Shown piece by piece: positions 42,513-53,547 of a stretch of DNA of 64,000 nucleotides; positions within the stretch are counted from its first letter, which is position 1; each line of letters starts with the position of its first letter. The stretch spans positions 62,001-126,000 of the forward strand of contig JAHBUX010000007.1 of the NCBI GenBank assembly GCA_019637855.1, in the 5' to 3' direction. The translations under genes were made by a program, and so were the position numbers. Origin of the DNA: Bdellovibrionales bacterium. Its GTDB lineage: Bacteria; Bdellovibrionota; Bdellovibrionia; Bdellovibrionales; UBA1609. A model generated the notes under the pieces. That model saw nothing but the letters and a program-made list of their open reading frames with translations, was not told the origin of the DNA and searched no databases.

Positions 42513-42950
42513 TTATTCGGAAATATTGTAAATATCCCTCATGAACTCAGTTGATTCACAAACGATCTTTCCATTTACAGGGATAATGTGACCGACCAAT
42601 TCTTTCGGACATTTCCCTTCGTTGTATTGCCTCGCTGATTTCTCCCACCGCGCAGTAATCGTCTGAATTCCAACTTTCTTGGAAGTGGATTTTCTGGCGT
42701 GGATCTGCTCGGCCTTCCATTTGTTGAATAGATCCGTCAAACCTCCGCCAGGGTCATCAACCTCTAACCGACAAACAAAATGAGTTGCCGAGGCGATAGA
42801 CGCACGAGCAGCAGAACCATATTTTCTCGCACAATGGTTTTGCTCCTGCCCAATCGCCAAAACCTTCGCTTCATCTAGAGCAGCCGGGGCTTGCCCAATT
42901 GCACACCCAGTTGTCCAAAGAAACAGAAAACAGCCTAAAGATCGTATCAA
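42513..42950 (-). CDS. Exported lipoprotein-like protein coupled to the second RHS gene (likely immunity)
   Basis: The protein has about 145 residues from TTG 42950, which lies 8 bases after GGGAG and overlaps the stop of the RHS gene; TTG 42956 is an alternative start. The N-terminus is a signal with lipobox-like TTGC. The mature part has several cysteines and helices (HCARKYGSAARASIASATHF, FNKWKAEQ). Coupled location directly after an RHS toxin gene suggests an immunity role in the periplasm, as at the first RHS locus. The two immunity candidates do not resemble each other, as expected when tips differ. No family is recognised. Confidence 0.6.
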   Translation of the reverse strand: MIRSLGCFLFLWTTGCAIGQAPAALDEAKVLAIGQEQNHCARKYGSAARASIASATHFVCRLEVDDPGGGLTDLFNKWKAEQIHARKSTSKKVGIQTITARWEKSARQYNEGKCPKELVGHIIPVNGKIVCESTEFMRDIYNISE

Positions 42951-45900
42951 TTGCAATGCTCCCGAGGTTGCCCCGAAGGAATCTTAGGGTAGTCACTAGG
43001 ATGAATAATAGGAATCTGAGGGTCAATAGCCTCTATTGGGAACATGTATCTGGGAATTTTATCAAAGGGGCCCGGGCTGCGAGTAGTGGGTATCGGGCCT
43101 GGACTTCTTGGATCTGGAGAGCAAACTGAAGGGGCCAGAATACAAACATCCGCCACGCTTGTGTCGATTGCAGCATCATCCCTGCTCCTACTGGGATCAG
43201 TCATCTCTGGTGGAACGGCGAGACCGCTAGGATCCAAAAAGTTTATGGGATCGTTAAAGGTGTACCCATATAAGTTGGTATCCCGACCCTGAAAACGAAT
43301 GGGGTCTTTGTTAGTCCACCGCCCCATCTCAGCATCGTAGTCACGTGCTCCGAACCTAACCAACTTCGTCTCGTAATCATAAAGCCCACCAGCAAAACCA
43401 AATGGTTGGAAACCCGGGCTTGTATCTACCAACACCCGTCCAAGGTTATCGTAATCCATACGTTGCGCGACGGTTCCGTTTGAGTCGCGGACGACCATGC
43501 GAACACTGCCGAGATGGTCAGTGATAATCCGGTACTTCACGCCACTCTTCAGTACATAGTCGGGAACATGCGACTTAGTTCCGTAGATAAAGCGCGCTTT
43601 CAACGTGTTTGTCGAACTCAACTCACCGACAATTCTTAGACCATCAGCGTAAATATACTTAGACGTCACCGTTCCATTCTTTTTGCGAATGCTTCTGCGA
43701 TTGAACGCATCTGCCTCGTAAGTGATCGTACCCACCGATGGCACAACAACGCTCTTCAGATTACCCAATACATCGTAAACATAGGTCGTTGTCTGGGAAG
43801 TGAGAGTATTTACCTTCGTCGATAGCTCTCCATTCGCCGTGTAGGTGAAGTCCAGCAAGTTGTAGTCCGTAAGGCGGTCTTGAGCATCCACGACGGCGGT
43901 AAATGCTGTACCGGCCGTAGTGCCGCTTGTGCGGTTGCTGTTGTTGTCATAGGTGTAGGAGCTATAAGCCGCAGAACCCTTCGTCACCGTCGTGAGACGA
44001 CCCGAGTTGTCGTAGTTATAGTCGAAGCTGCTGGTGGTGCCATACATCACTTCGCTCAGCGTATCCACACGACCAAGAGCATCGCGTGTAATCGTGTATG
44101 AAAACAGCGGAGCCGTGCCATAAGTGGCTGCGTATCCGGTGAGTTCGCCGTAGCTATTGTAAGACCAAGTGTCGACGATATTGCCTAAGTCGGTGGCTTC
44201 GACGCGACCGCTGGCTGTTCCACGGGTGATCGCGAGAGCACCGGCCGTGGTAAGGAGTTCGTCGTTGTCGTAGGAGTAATTGACGGAGACAGCTGAGCCA
44301 GAAGCTGGAGCTACTTCGTCCGATTGAAGGTGTCGCAATGAATCGTATGTGGCCGAATAGTATCCAACCGACCCACTTGAATCCGAGATCGTATCACTAG
44401 TTAAAAAGCCATCTGAAAAACCTAGATAGTTGGTCACGGATGCAGGTGTAGCCCCCATACTCGTCCGCTCTGCCGAGGTATCAAAACCAAAAGTATAGTC
44501 ACCGTCTGGGGTAGTTATCTTTTCGAGAACGCCAGTGGACGAACCATATTCATAGACGATTGTTTGGGCATCCGGCCTGGTAATCTGAGTTAACTGCTTG
44601 TCGTTGTTGTACGTATAACCAGTATTCACAACCCCAACTCCCCCAAGCGTAGGGGGCTGATAGGTTCCCAAAAGCTCATGACCATTTAGCGACAAACCAT
44701 GTATTGACCGCCCCGGCGGGGTAACACCGACAACATTGCCATTGTCGTCATATGTAAACTGCACGGCACGAAGGTCGGGATATGTCACATAAGTGACTCG
44801 GCGAGATGAATCATAGGTGAGCGCAGTAGTTTCGCTAAGAGCATTTGTTACAGAGGTCAATAGTCCACTCGAAGTACCGTACGTAAGCGTGGTATTGCGC
44901 GTGCTTTGATCGACGGAAGTTAGTTTATCGTTAGTGTAGGTATAAGTGACCGCGTTGTCCGCCCCCCACTTGTCTGACACCAAGCGCTCGTAAGAATCAA
45001 TTTCCGTTTCTCTAACTCGCCCTTCAGGGGATGTAGTCGTAAAGGTCTTCGTGGTTGCATCGAAAACACTGACGGTGTCCTGACTATTTACCGTTTTGGT
45101 AGTAGTCAGCGTGCTGAATGAGAACGGCGCGGTAGACGGACTGGGAAAATCGGGGTTACTCGGAGACATGGTCTGTGAGACATTTATGTTTCTCGAACCG
45201 ACTACACGATATGACACCAGCTGCGCAGCATCTCCCCAACGGATATCACTAGAGAGGCCCGTGGACTGAGATACTCCCTTTGCGGTTTGATACTCGGTGC
45301 CGTAACTCTCTGAGGTCGTTCTAAGGGCACCGCTCGGAAGATAATCGTATCGTTGGTAGTTTCCAAGTAGGCCAGATCGAGTATTTGAAATGTAACTTGT
45401 TCTCGTACGACCGAGTGAAGTTAAATGACTTTGTTCATATTCAGATCGTGAGCTGCCAGTCTTGGTAAGATCAAATTCATACCCACCCGAGTGGCTATCA
45501 TTTACTAGAAGACCATCACCATCGTAGGTCAAAGTACTTACCTGACCCTCAGGTTTTGTAAATGTGGCTAGCAGCTCCGTTCCCGAGGCATAAGTCATTA
45601 CATAAGACGCACTTCCTGGAGAAGTCACAGTAGCTAACAAACCATTTCCATCAAGAGTAACAGAGGTTACGCCACCATCGGGCGCGGTAATTGACTGCAA
45701 TTCGCCTGTCACGCCGCGGGAAAACGTCGTCGTTCGTCCAAAGGGTTCGACAATTGATATTAACAAACCATTCCCATCATAGTTAAAGGTCTGCACCACC
45801 GTCCCCAAAAGACTCGTCCTTGTATAAAGGTGTTTGCCGGCGGAGTTGAACTCGTACACCTTAGATTGATCGGGCTCAATGACAAGAAAGTTACCGCCGC

Positions 45901-46675
45901 CCGCAGGAAGAGCGGAAGCAACGAGAACCGAGCCATCTCCCCTATATACTTGTCCCCGCACCTGATCGTAAAAATGGAACGCGCTCGGGAGCCAACCGCC
46001 AAAACCCAAAAGAGTGGCTTTTAGGGTGCCAACTGGAAAAGTAAACGTGAGTGGAGTTCCCGTGCCGTTAATAAGAGCAGTAACTGTTGCTTTTACTGAG
46101 CCTAAAACTGGAACGCCGCCAACTAGCCCGTTCCATTGATAACGGTAAGCGTAGTCCACGGCATTTGCCGCACTTCCGGAATCGACCACATTGCCCAAGA
46201 TAGACGTCGAAATGTCGAAATATGAAACAGCCGGATCAACGGGATTTCCCGCCAGAGGCATGTAGATCTTGTAGTCATTGATGAGATCTTTAGTCCAACG
46301 AGAAGAGTAGTTCAAAGTCCAATCTGCCCCTACAATTGGGATTGCCTCACCAAGCGTTTGACTATCAACATCCACTATTGAGCCGGACGAACAAGCCGGA
46401 CTTCTGGGCGACTGTATGCTTCCTTCCTGCGAACCAACAGATACAGGGATTGTCAAACCACAGTCAAAACATCCGCCAGCATAACCTTCACAGCCGACCA
46501 CATAAGTATACAAAGAAGATCCTTGGAAAAATCCTCTTCCACTCGTGGTTCGCCCACCAGCACACATAGAAGGGCAAGACTGCACACAAAGAGCATAGTC
46601 ATTGTAGTCATGGGCATAGGCCGGACCAACTACAAATGAGAAAAAGAACACCGCAAAATGAATCAGTCCAAGCAT
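42947..46675 (-). CDS. Secreted RHS/YD-repeat protein with unknown C-terminal tail
   Basis: The protein has about 1242 residues from ATG 46675 (GGGAG before it). A signal peptide (LIHFAVFFFSFVVGPAYA) is followed by a cysteine-rich part of about 60 residues, a linker domain, and many YD repeats. The RHS core end reads GARDYDAEMGRWTNKDPI and NDPINFLDPSGL. The last 90 residues are Pro-rich with two cysteines and match no toxin domain I know. It lacks the PKD and NHL parts of the first RHS protein, so it is half as long. It has an overlapping exported lipoprotein-like gene downstream. It may be a toxin, or a form with a worn-out tip. Confidence 0.85.
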   Translation of the reverse strand: MLGLIHFAVFFFSFVVGPAYAHDYNDYALCVQSCPSMCAGGRTTSGRGFFQGSSLYTYVVGCEGYAGGCFDCGLTIPVSVGSQEGSIQSPRSPACSSGSIVDVDSQTLGEAIPIVGADWTLNYSSRWTKDLINDYKIYMPLAGNPVDPAVSYFDISTSILGNVVDSGSAANAVDYAYRYQWNGLVGGVPVLGSVKATVTALINGTGTPLTFTFPVGTLKATLLGFGGWLPSAFHFYDQVRGQVYRGDGSVLVASALPAGGGNFLVIEPDQSKVYEFNSAGKHLYTRTSLLGTVVQTFNYDGNGLLISIVEPFGRTTTFSRGVTGELQSITAPDGGVTSVTLDGNGLLATVTSPGSASYVMTYASGTELLATFTKPEGQVSTLTYDGDGLLVNDSHSGGYEFDLTKTGSSRSEYEQSHLTSLGRTRTSYISNTRSGLLGNYQRYDYLPSGALRTTSESYGTEYQTAKGVSQSTGLSSDIRWGDAAQLVSYRVVGSRNINVSQTMSPSNPDFPSPSTAPFSFSTLTTTKTVNSQDTVSVFDATTKTFTTTSPEGRVRETEIDSYERLVSDKWGADNAVTYTYTNDKLTSVDQSTRNTTLTYGTSSGLLTSVTNALSETTALTYDSSRRVTYVTYPDLRAVQFTYDDNGNVVGVTPPGRSIHGLSLNGHELLGTYQPPTLGGVGVVNTGYTYNNDKQLTQITRPDAQTIVYEYGSSTGVLEKITTPDGDYTFGFDTSAERTSMGATPASVTNYLGFSDGFLTSDTISDSSGSVGYYSATYDSLRHLQSDEVAPASGSAVSVNYSYDNDELLTTAGALAITRGTASGRVEATDLGNIVDTWSYNSYGELTGYAATYGTAPLFSYTITRDALGRVDTLSEVMYGTTSSFDYNYDNSGRLTTVTKGSAAYSSYTYDNNSNRTSGTTAGTAFTAVVDAQDRLTDYNLLDFTYTANGELSTKVNTLTSQTTTYVYDVLGNLKSVVVPSVGTITYEADAFNRRSIRKKNGTVTSKYIYADGLRIVGELSSTNTLKARFIYGTKSHVPDYVLKSGVKYRIITDHLGSVRMVVRDSNGTVAQRMDYDNLGRVLVDTSPGFQPFGFAGGLYDYETKLVRFGARDYDAEMGRWTNKDPIRFQGRDTNLYGYTFNDPINFLDPSGLAVPPEMTDPSRSRDDAAIDTSVADVCILAPSVCSPDPRSPGPIPTTRSPGPFDKIPRYMFPIEAIDPQIPIIHPSDYPKIPSGQPREHCN

Positions 46676-46857
46676 ACCACTCCCCAAGGTGAGCATTTAT
46701 CATCAACTTTTGTTTATATTCGGAGATTGAATAGATTATTCAAATCAAGAAAGGTCGTGCTGAAATCAAAGTCCTCTATATTATAGATAACTGTTCATCC
46801 ATGCATGAACTCTTGAAATCGCGACAATTGTTCAGTCTGGACTCATAGCATAATTAG

Positions 46858-46940
46858 CTACCTGGAGGCGTGATGCCAACAACGTTACCGTTATTGTCAT
46901 AGTTGAATTGACAGCACGCAGATCAGGACAAGTCCAGATT
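46858..46940 (-). pseudogene. RHS core remnant upstream of the second RHS gene
   Basis: On the minus strand the sequence gives CPDLRAV, then after a one-base shift QFNYDNNGNVVGITPPG and a stop. The intact gene has YPDLRAVQFTYDDNGNVVGV at about 44711-44770. This is a decayed piece of another RHS gene. The rest of the gene-free stretch 46697-46997 is AT-rich and shows no open frame; it should hold the promoter of the intact RHS gene. Confidence 0.75.
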
Positions 46941-46997
46941 TATATTACAATTGTTTATAAACAGACCTTCATTCCATTTCCGAGCTTGGAACGAACT

Positions 46998-47759
46998 CTA
47001 CTTTGTCTTTTCTTTTTTTAGTTCACTTTCGAGAACGGAGATCCGCTTATCTAGTTCAATAAGACCAGGATGCCCCGGAGGGTAGGACTTCCTAAAGGAA
47101 ATAAGCGAAGAAAGCCCCAACTCCAATTGCCCCGTTTTCGTGTAGAGCCGAGCGGCTAGTGATCTCAACCAATCAGGTCCTCCGTGATTTGCCGCATGCT
47201 CAAGAAGCTGAGCTGCACGCGTTAGATTCTGTTTATCAAAGAGAAAATGATATGCAGCTCGATAATTAATGACCCAGTCATCGGGATATACCGTCAAACC
47301 TCGCTCGAAGATCGCAGACGCTCCTTCAAAGTCTTCAACTAGAACTGAAAGAGCCATTGTACCAGCGAGATATGGCATCTTGAACCGCTCGTCGACCTTC
47401 GTCACCGTATCGAGCATTTTAAAACCCCACGAATTATCGCAGTGTTTGTTACGCGGATTATAGTAACGATCGTCTACCGATCCATCCATAAATCCTTGAG
47501 GGGACGGGTTCATTTTAACAACGTCCAAGTAGGCATAACATGTGTCTGCGTCCTGTATCCAACGAAGCCAGAAGGTGTCGGCAACAGATTGACGAAACCC
47601 AAAAGTCATGTATTCAATTTTGTCGGGTGGAGGAACTAAAAAAACCCTATCCTGATTGAGGCCTGAGCGATTCAATAGTTGAACCGCGACAAAGCTGACT
47701 GTTGAACAAAGAATGTAAGGTAGAAGGCTTTTAGATATCACGACCCTATTTTGTGACAA
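46998..47759 (-). CDS. TPR-like envelope protein beside pilA
   Basis: The protein has 253 residues. An N-terminal hydrophobic helix (LLPYILCSTVSFVAVQLL) anchors it. The remainder is helix pairs of TPR type, e.g. LTVYPDDWVINYRAAYHFLF and ARLYTKTGQLELGLSSLISF, with a charged Lys/Glu end. The middle has several cysteines and aromatic residues. TPR proteins are scaffolds; in this position, directly downstream of the type IV pilin and on the same strand, a role in pilus assembly is plausible but not shown. A terminator lies between the two genes, so it probably has its own promoter or depends on read-through. Confidence 0.75.
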   Translation of the reverse strand: MSQNRVVISKSLLPYILCSTVSFVAVQLLNRSGLNQDRVFLVPPPDKIEYMTFGFRQSVADTFWLRWIQDADTCYAYLDVVKMNPSPQGFMDGSVDDRYYNPRNKHCDNSWGFKMLDTVTKVDERFKMPYLAGTMALSVLVEDFEGASAIFERGLTVYPDDWVINYRAAYHFLFDKQNLTRAAQLLEHAANHGGPDWLRSLAARLYTKTGQLELGLSSLISFRKSYPPGHPGLIELDKRISVLESELKKEKTK

Positions 47760-47779
47760 TAAATCAGATCTGAAAATAG

Positions 47780-47803
47780 AAAAGGCAGCTTGCGCTGCCT
47801 TTT
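47780..47803 (-). terminator. Terminator after pilA
   Basis: AAAAGGCAGC and GCTGCCTTTT form a perfect 10-bp stem with a 4-base loop, followed on the minus strand by CTATTTTC. It lies 25 bp after the pilin stop. Confidence 0.85.
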
Positions 47804-47828
47804 CTATTCATACAATTGTAATAAACGA

Positions 47829-48410
47829 CTAGTTGTTGACGTCGTCGTTGGCCGGAATCGGCTGAGTCAATTCTTTACGCTGGTTGATTTGCCAGATATC
47901 GATAGTTGCATCGCCATCGATGTCACCTTGAGCGCGAGCAGTAAACGCAGCATTGGGAGCCGCAACGATAGTGGATGCAGCTATTGCAGTCGGGTTAATC
48001 GGGGCAATGATTAAACGACAGTTAGCAGCTTGAGTACCAGCTGCACCGAATGCGCCCTGACCACATACTGCAGCCTGCATAGTGCTGATGTCCGCAGGAG
48101 TTACCGCACCCAGAGGGTGATTCACCGGCAAGGCGACGTTGGCACTAAAACCATGGTTGTAACGCAAAGTGCCTGTAGGCTGATAACCGATAGCGCCAAA
48201 TCCAGCGTTATATGCTTGCCACTCAGCAAAGAAAGCTCTTTCAGCAGAGTAAACTGCCGACAAGTTTGACTTCGCTTCCGACTGCTTCGATTTGGCAGTG
48301 AAACGTTGATAGTTCGGAACCGCGATAGCAGCCAAGATACCGATGATCGCCACAACGACCATCAACTCCACGAGCGAGAAGCCCTTATTGTTTCGTAATG
48401 AAACACGCAT
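47829..48410 (-). CDS. pilA: Type IV pilin PilA
   Basis: The protein has about 193 residues. The prepilin signature is textbook: a short basic leader, then KGFSLVELMVVVAIIGILAA with Glu5, and the long hydrophobic helix ending PNYQRF. The globular domain contains two cysteines (VCGQG, NCRLI) that probably form the pilin disulfide loop, and an acidic segment near the end (DIDGDATIDIW). GGGGG lies 8 bases before ATG 48410; the start at 48425 is less likely. Pilin forms the pilus filament used for attachment and motility; in Bdellovibrio-type predators type IV pili are needed for prey entry. Its own terminator follows. Confidence 0.93.
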   Translation of the reverse strand: MRVSLRNNKGFSLVELMVVVAIIGILAAIAVPNYQRFTAKSKQSEAKSNLSAVYSAERAFFAEWQAYNAGFGAIGYQPTGTLRYNHGFSANVALPVNHPLGAVTPADISTMQAAVCGQGAFGAAGTQAANCRLIIAPINPTAIAASTIVAAPNAAFTARAQGDIDGDATIDIWQINQRKELTQPIPANDDVNN

Positions 48411-48620
48411 GTTAGAAACCCCCATACGTTCTGTTAATTGTTATCGTACAAAATCAGTCTGCAACTACTCTTCGGAAAAGCATAGTCCGGCCTTAAGACT
48501 TTGGACCGCTTTTCCTCGACCTAAATCCAGCTACTTATAAGAAAAAGTGATTCGATTTTTTCCACAATTGCATGAATTCCGCCCCTACCCACCCCTTTGC
48601 CCCTAGGATATAAGACAACC

Positions 48621-48947
48621 ATGTCTGATGACCGCCCATTTCGAGACGGTGACGGCGACGAGCTCGTCATCACCAAAGTTAAGCCCAAAACGGAGAGACC
48701 TCCGCTTTACCGAGTCATTTTGCTCAATGACGACTTCACACCCATGGAATTCGTAATACTCATTCTAAAAAAATTCTTTGCGAAGTCCGACGGCGAAGCT
48801 GCGCAAGTCATGATGCAGGTCCACAATGACGGTGCCGGACTGGCAGGTGTATACACTTTCGAGGTTGCGGAGACCAAGGTCTACTCCGTGAATGAGTTTT
48901 CACGGAGACACAAGCACCCACTTAAGTGTATTATGGAGAAAGAATAA
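48621..48947 (+). CDS. clpS: ClpS adaptor
   Basis: The protein has 108 residues. The ClpS core is clear: YRVILLNDDFTPMEFVILIL, then KFFAKSDGEAAQVMMQVH and GVYTFEVAETKV, with a flexible acidic N-terminal extension. ClpS brings N-degron proteins to ClpA. It lies 43 bp upstream of clpA, the usual arrangement, and the two are surely co-transcribed. The start at ATG 48621 matches the family length; the frame is open 24 bp further upstream. Confidence 0.97.
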   Translation: MSDDRPFRDGDGDELVITKVKPKTERPPLYRVILLNDDFTPMEFVILILKKFFAKSDGEAAQVMMQVHNDGAGLAGVYTFEVAETKVYSVNEFSRRHKHPLKCIMEKE

Positions 48948-48990
48948 GAGCTCGCACCGATGCGGCTCTTAAGCCGACCTGGGGGTCCTT

Positions 48991-51315
<2,325 letters not shown>

Positions 51316-51343
51316 TCACTTGCCTATAATCCCAGCATTTTAA

Positions 51344-51382
51344 TGATGCAGTGTTTAGCCACTCTGGCGAAACACTGCATCA
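51344..51382 (+). terminator. Long hairpin after clpA
   Basis: TGATGCAGTGTTT(A)GCCA and TGGC(G)AAACACTGCATCA form an 18-position stem with one mismatch around CTC. No T tract follows, so a classic terminator is uncertain; it may protect the transcript's 3' end. Confidence 0.55.
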
Positions 51383-51520
51383 CAGACGCTTCAGCTGCGC
51401 CTAGAGCGACAACTCTCTGCGTCCTTTTTTTCAGGATCGCTTTAAATTCTGATCACGCGTGGACAAGCCAGCCCTCCCCGGTTACGACATTTGAACGGGT
51501 AAATCTGACGGGGGGAAATC

Positions 51521-52459
51521 ATGAAATCGTGGGTCACGATCGCATTGGTATTGGGCCTATGCGTTGGCTGCCGTCCAAGCGATCAAAACATCAAATCAGT
51601 GCGTGATCGCGTAATGGCTGGAGAATTCGTTCAGTTCAGCCGCAACGGCCAAGGTATCTGCGGGGGCGACTTCGGCTGGGACGATATGCGCCTCACCGAT
51701 GAAGTCGAGCTCATGCGCGTGGTGGCAAAGAAACAAGGCTCCTACATCGCACCGGGCTTTAGCGCCTGCTACCGGGTCGGCGATACAGTGACCCTCGAAC
51801 TGAACAGCAAACGCGGCGTTGCGCGCGGCCAAGTGCGCATCGATGCGGTGGGCCTGGTTTTGCTCGATAAACTTTATGGCCGCAACGCTCAGAAAATGAG
51901 CGGACGGTTCTTTCAATCCTCCGACAACTTGGACAGATACAAAGCCGGCCTGACCAATCGCATGTATCCCGAAATGGAAGGCGTTGTGACCGTAGTCAAC
52001 TTCACCTACATTCGCGGCAGCGCGCCTGACGAAGCGACGTTAAAGGCAAAAGAGGAAGAACTCAGCGAAACATCCGCATACAAAGAAACTTCGAAAGAGG
52101 GCGATTCGCTCGGCAAGTGCAACAACTGGACGGACTTCGACATCCATCCCGACGTGCTTGAGAAAATAAAATCCGGCGAGCTGCGCAGCTGGTATCGCCT
52201 AGGCACGCAGAACTGCCTGCAACAAGGTGTGGAAGCGGGTCTGCGCCTAAATCGCGACTTGAAATCACCGATCGTGGCCAAAGTGAAAGTGACCAAGATC
52301 AAATCCTTCCGCGTGAAGTTTATGGAGCCGAGCTTTTTCGAACTCAATGGTTTCAAATACGAAACTCTGAAGTCCATGATTCTTAAAGAGAACGAAGTGA
52401 AGAAAAATGAATTTATGACCGTAACGGACTTCGAATACATTGGCGAGGTGACCCCGTGA
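51521..52459 (+). CDS. Lipoprotein of unknown function
   Basis: The protein has 312 residues with a lipobox (VLGLCVGC). The mature part has four to five cysteines (ICGGD, ACYRV, KCNNW, NCLQQ) and two similar-looking halves, each with a segment of the form F-x-R/K-V-K-I followed by E/D-rich helices; this may be a duplicated small beta domain, but I cannot name it. GGGGGG precedes ATG 51521. It is the first gene of a coupled operon: its stop overlaps the next start (GTGA). The partners are an EEP-family lipoprotein and an outer-membrane protein, so the operon acts at the envelope. Confidence 0.72.
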   Translation: MKSWVTIALVLGLCVGCRPSDQNIKSVRDRVMAGEFVQFSRNGQGICGGDFGWDDMRLTDEVELMRVVAKKQGSYIAPGFSACYRVGDTVTLELNSKRGVARGQVRIDAVGLVLLDKLYGRNAQKMSGRFFQSSDNLDRYKAGLTNRMYPEMEGVVTVVNFTYIRGSAPDEATLKAKEEELSETSAYKETSKEGDSLGKCNNWTDFDIHPDVLEKIKSGELRSWYRLGTQNCLQQGVEAGLRLNRDLKSPIVAKVKVTKIKSFRVKFMEPSFFELNGFKYETLKSMILKENEVKKNEFMTVTDFEYIGEVTP

Positions 52460-53547
52460 AACGCTTTCTCCTCATCGCCCTCTTCTTCCTTTCGGCCTGC
52501 GCCTCGAAACCCGTTCAGACCGTCGACAACACCGCGAAGATTCGTGTTTTGACCTACAACGTAGAAAATCTCTTTGATCTCGAACGTGATCCGGAGAAAA
52601 ACGACAACACCTTTTTGCCTGAAGCCACCAAGAGCAGTGATCCCACCCATCAAAACCGCTGTATCGTGACCAACAACTCACGCTACCGGGCCGAAGAGTG
52701 CATCGGCAAAGACTGGTCGCCCGCGGTCTTGGATCGCAAGCTCGCGCGCCTAACCGATGTGGTTCGCCAAGTGAACGATGGCTTAGGCCCCGACATCTTG
52801 ATCTTACAAGAGGTCGAAAGCTTGAAGGTTCTGGAAAAATGGCGTGAGGAACATTTGAAAGAGATGGGCTATTCGACCATCGCCTATGTCAAAGGCCCCG
52901 ACGAGCGCGGCATCAACCCGGCCGTGTTCTCGCGCTTTCCGCTGGTCGGCGAACCGGTTTTGCACGAGATCGATTTTACCTCCATCGAACCCAACCCTCG
53001 CCCCTCGCGCGGAATTCTCGAAGCTCATCTCCGTCTGCCCGATGGTGAGACCCTGGCCGTGTTCGCGGTGCACTTTCCCTCACAGGGCGCACCGACCCAG
53101 TTCCGTAAGGTCGCCGTACAACACCTGATGGCGGCCACTGCCAAAGCTCCCGCCGGAATGCCTGTTTTGGTGGGCGGTGATTTCAACATCACCTCCAAAG
53201 AGGATTACAAAGAGAAATATTTCCCCGGCATGCTGGCCAAAGAATTCGCTGTTTCGCACTTGGTGGGCTGCAAGGGCTGCGTCGGCACAAGCTACTTCTC
53301 GCGCGACAACACCTGGTCGTTCTTTGATGTCTTGCTGTTCAATAAAAACCTGACTTCAGGACAAGGCCGTTGGCAACTCGATCGCGACTCTATCCGCATA
53401 GTGAACTCGAGCATTTATCAAATGCGCTTTGATGGCAAACCCGCCCGCTTCTCGCGCGCCGGCTCCGCCACTGGAGTCAGCGATCACTGGCCCATGTACG
53501 CCGAACTGCGCGCCAACGAGCCGCCGAAAGTGGGAGTTAATCCATGA
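52456..53547 (+). CDS. Endonuclease/exonuclease/phosphatase-family lipoprotein
   Basis: The protein has 363 residues. It starts at GTG 52456 with a lipoprotein signal (LIALFFLSACAS). The EEP domain runs from about residue 29 to the end: IRVLTYNVENLFDLE with the metal-binding Asn and Glu motif, ILILQEVESLKVLE with the catalytic Glu, GGDFNITS, and GVSDHWPMYAEL with the catalytic Asp-His. All key residues are present. Family members cleave DNA, RNA, phosphoesters or phospholipids; the lipid anchor places this one in the periplasm or at the cell surface, which fits a secreted nuclease or phosphodiesterase. It is translationally coupled on both sides (GTGA and ATGA). Confidence 0.85.
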   Translation: MKRFLLIALFFLSACASKPVQTVDNTAKIRVLTYNVENLFDLERDPEKNDNTFLPEATKSSDPTHQNRCIVTNNSRYRAEECIGKDWSPAVLDRKLARLTDVVRQVNDGLGPDILILQEVESLKVLEKWREEHLKEMGYSTIAYVKGPDERGINPAVFSRFPLVGEPVLHEIDFTSIEPNPRPSRGILEAHLRLPDGETLAVFAVHFPSQGAPTQFRKVAVQHLMAATAKAPAGMPVLVGGDFNITSKEDYKEKYFPGMLAKEFAVSHLVGCKGCVGTSYFSRDNTWSFFDVLLFNKNLTSGQGRWQLDRDSIRIVNSSIYQMRFDGKPARFSRAGSATGVSDHWPMYAELRANEPPKVGVNP

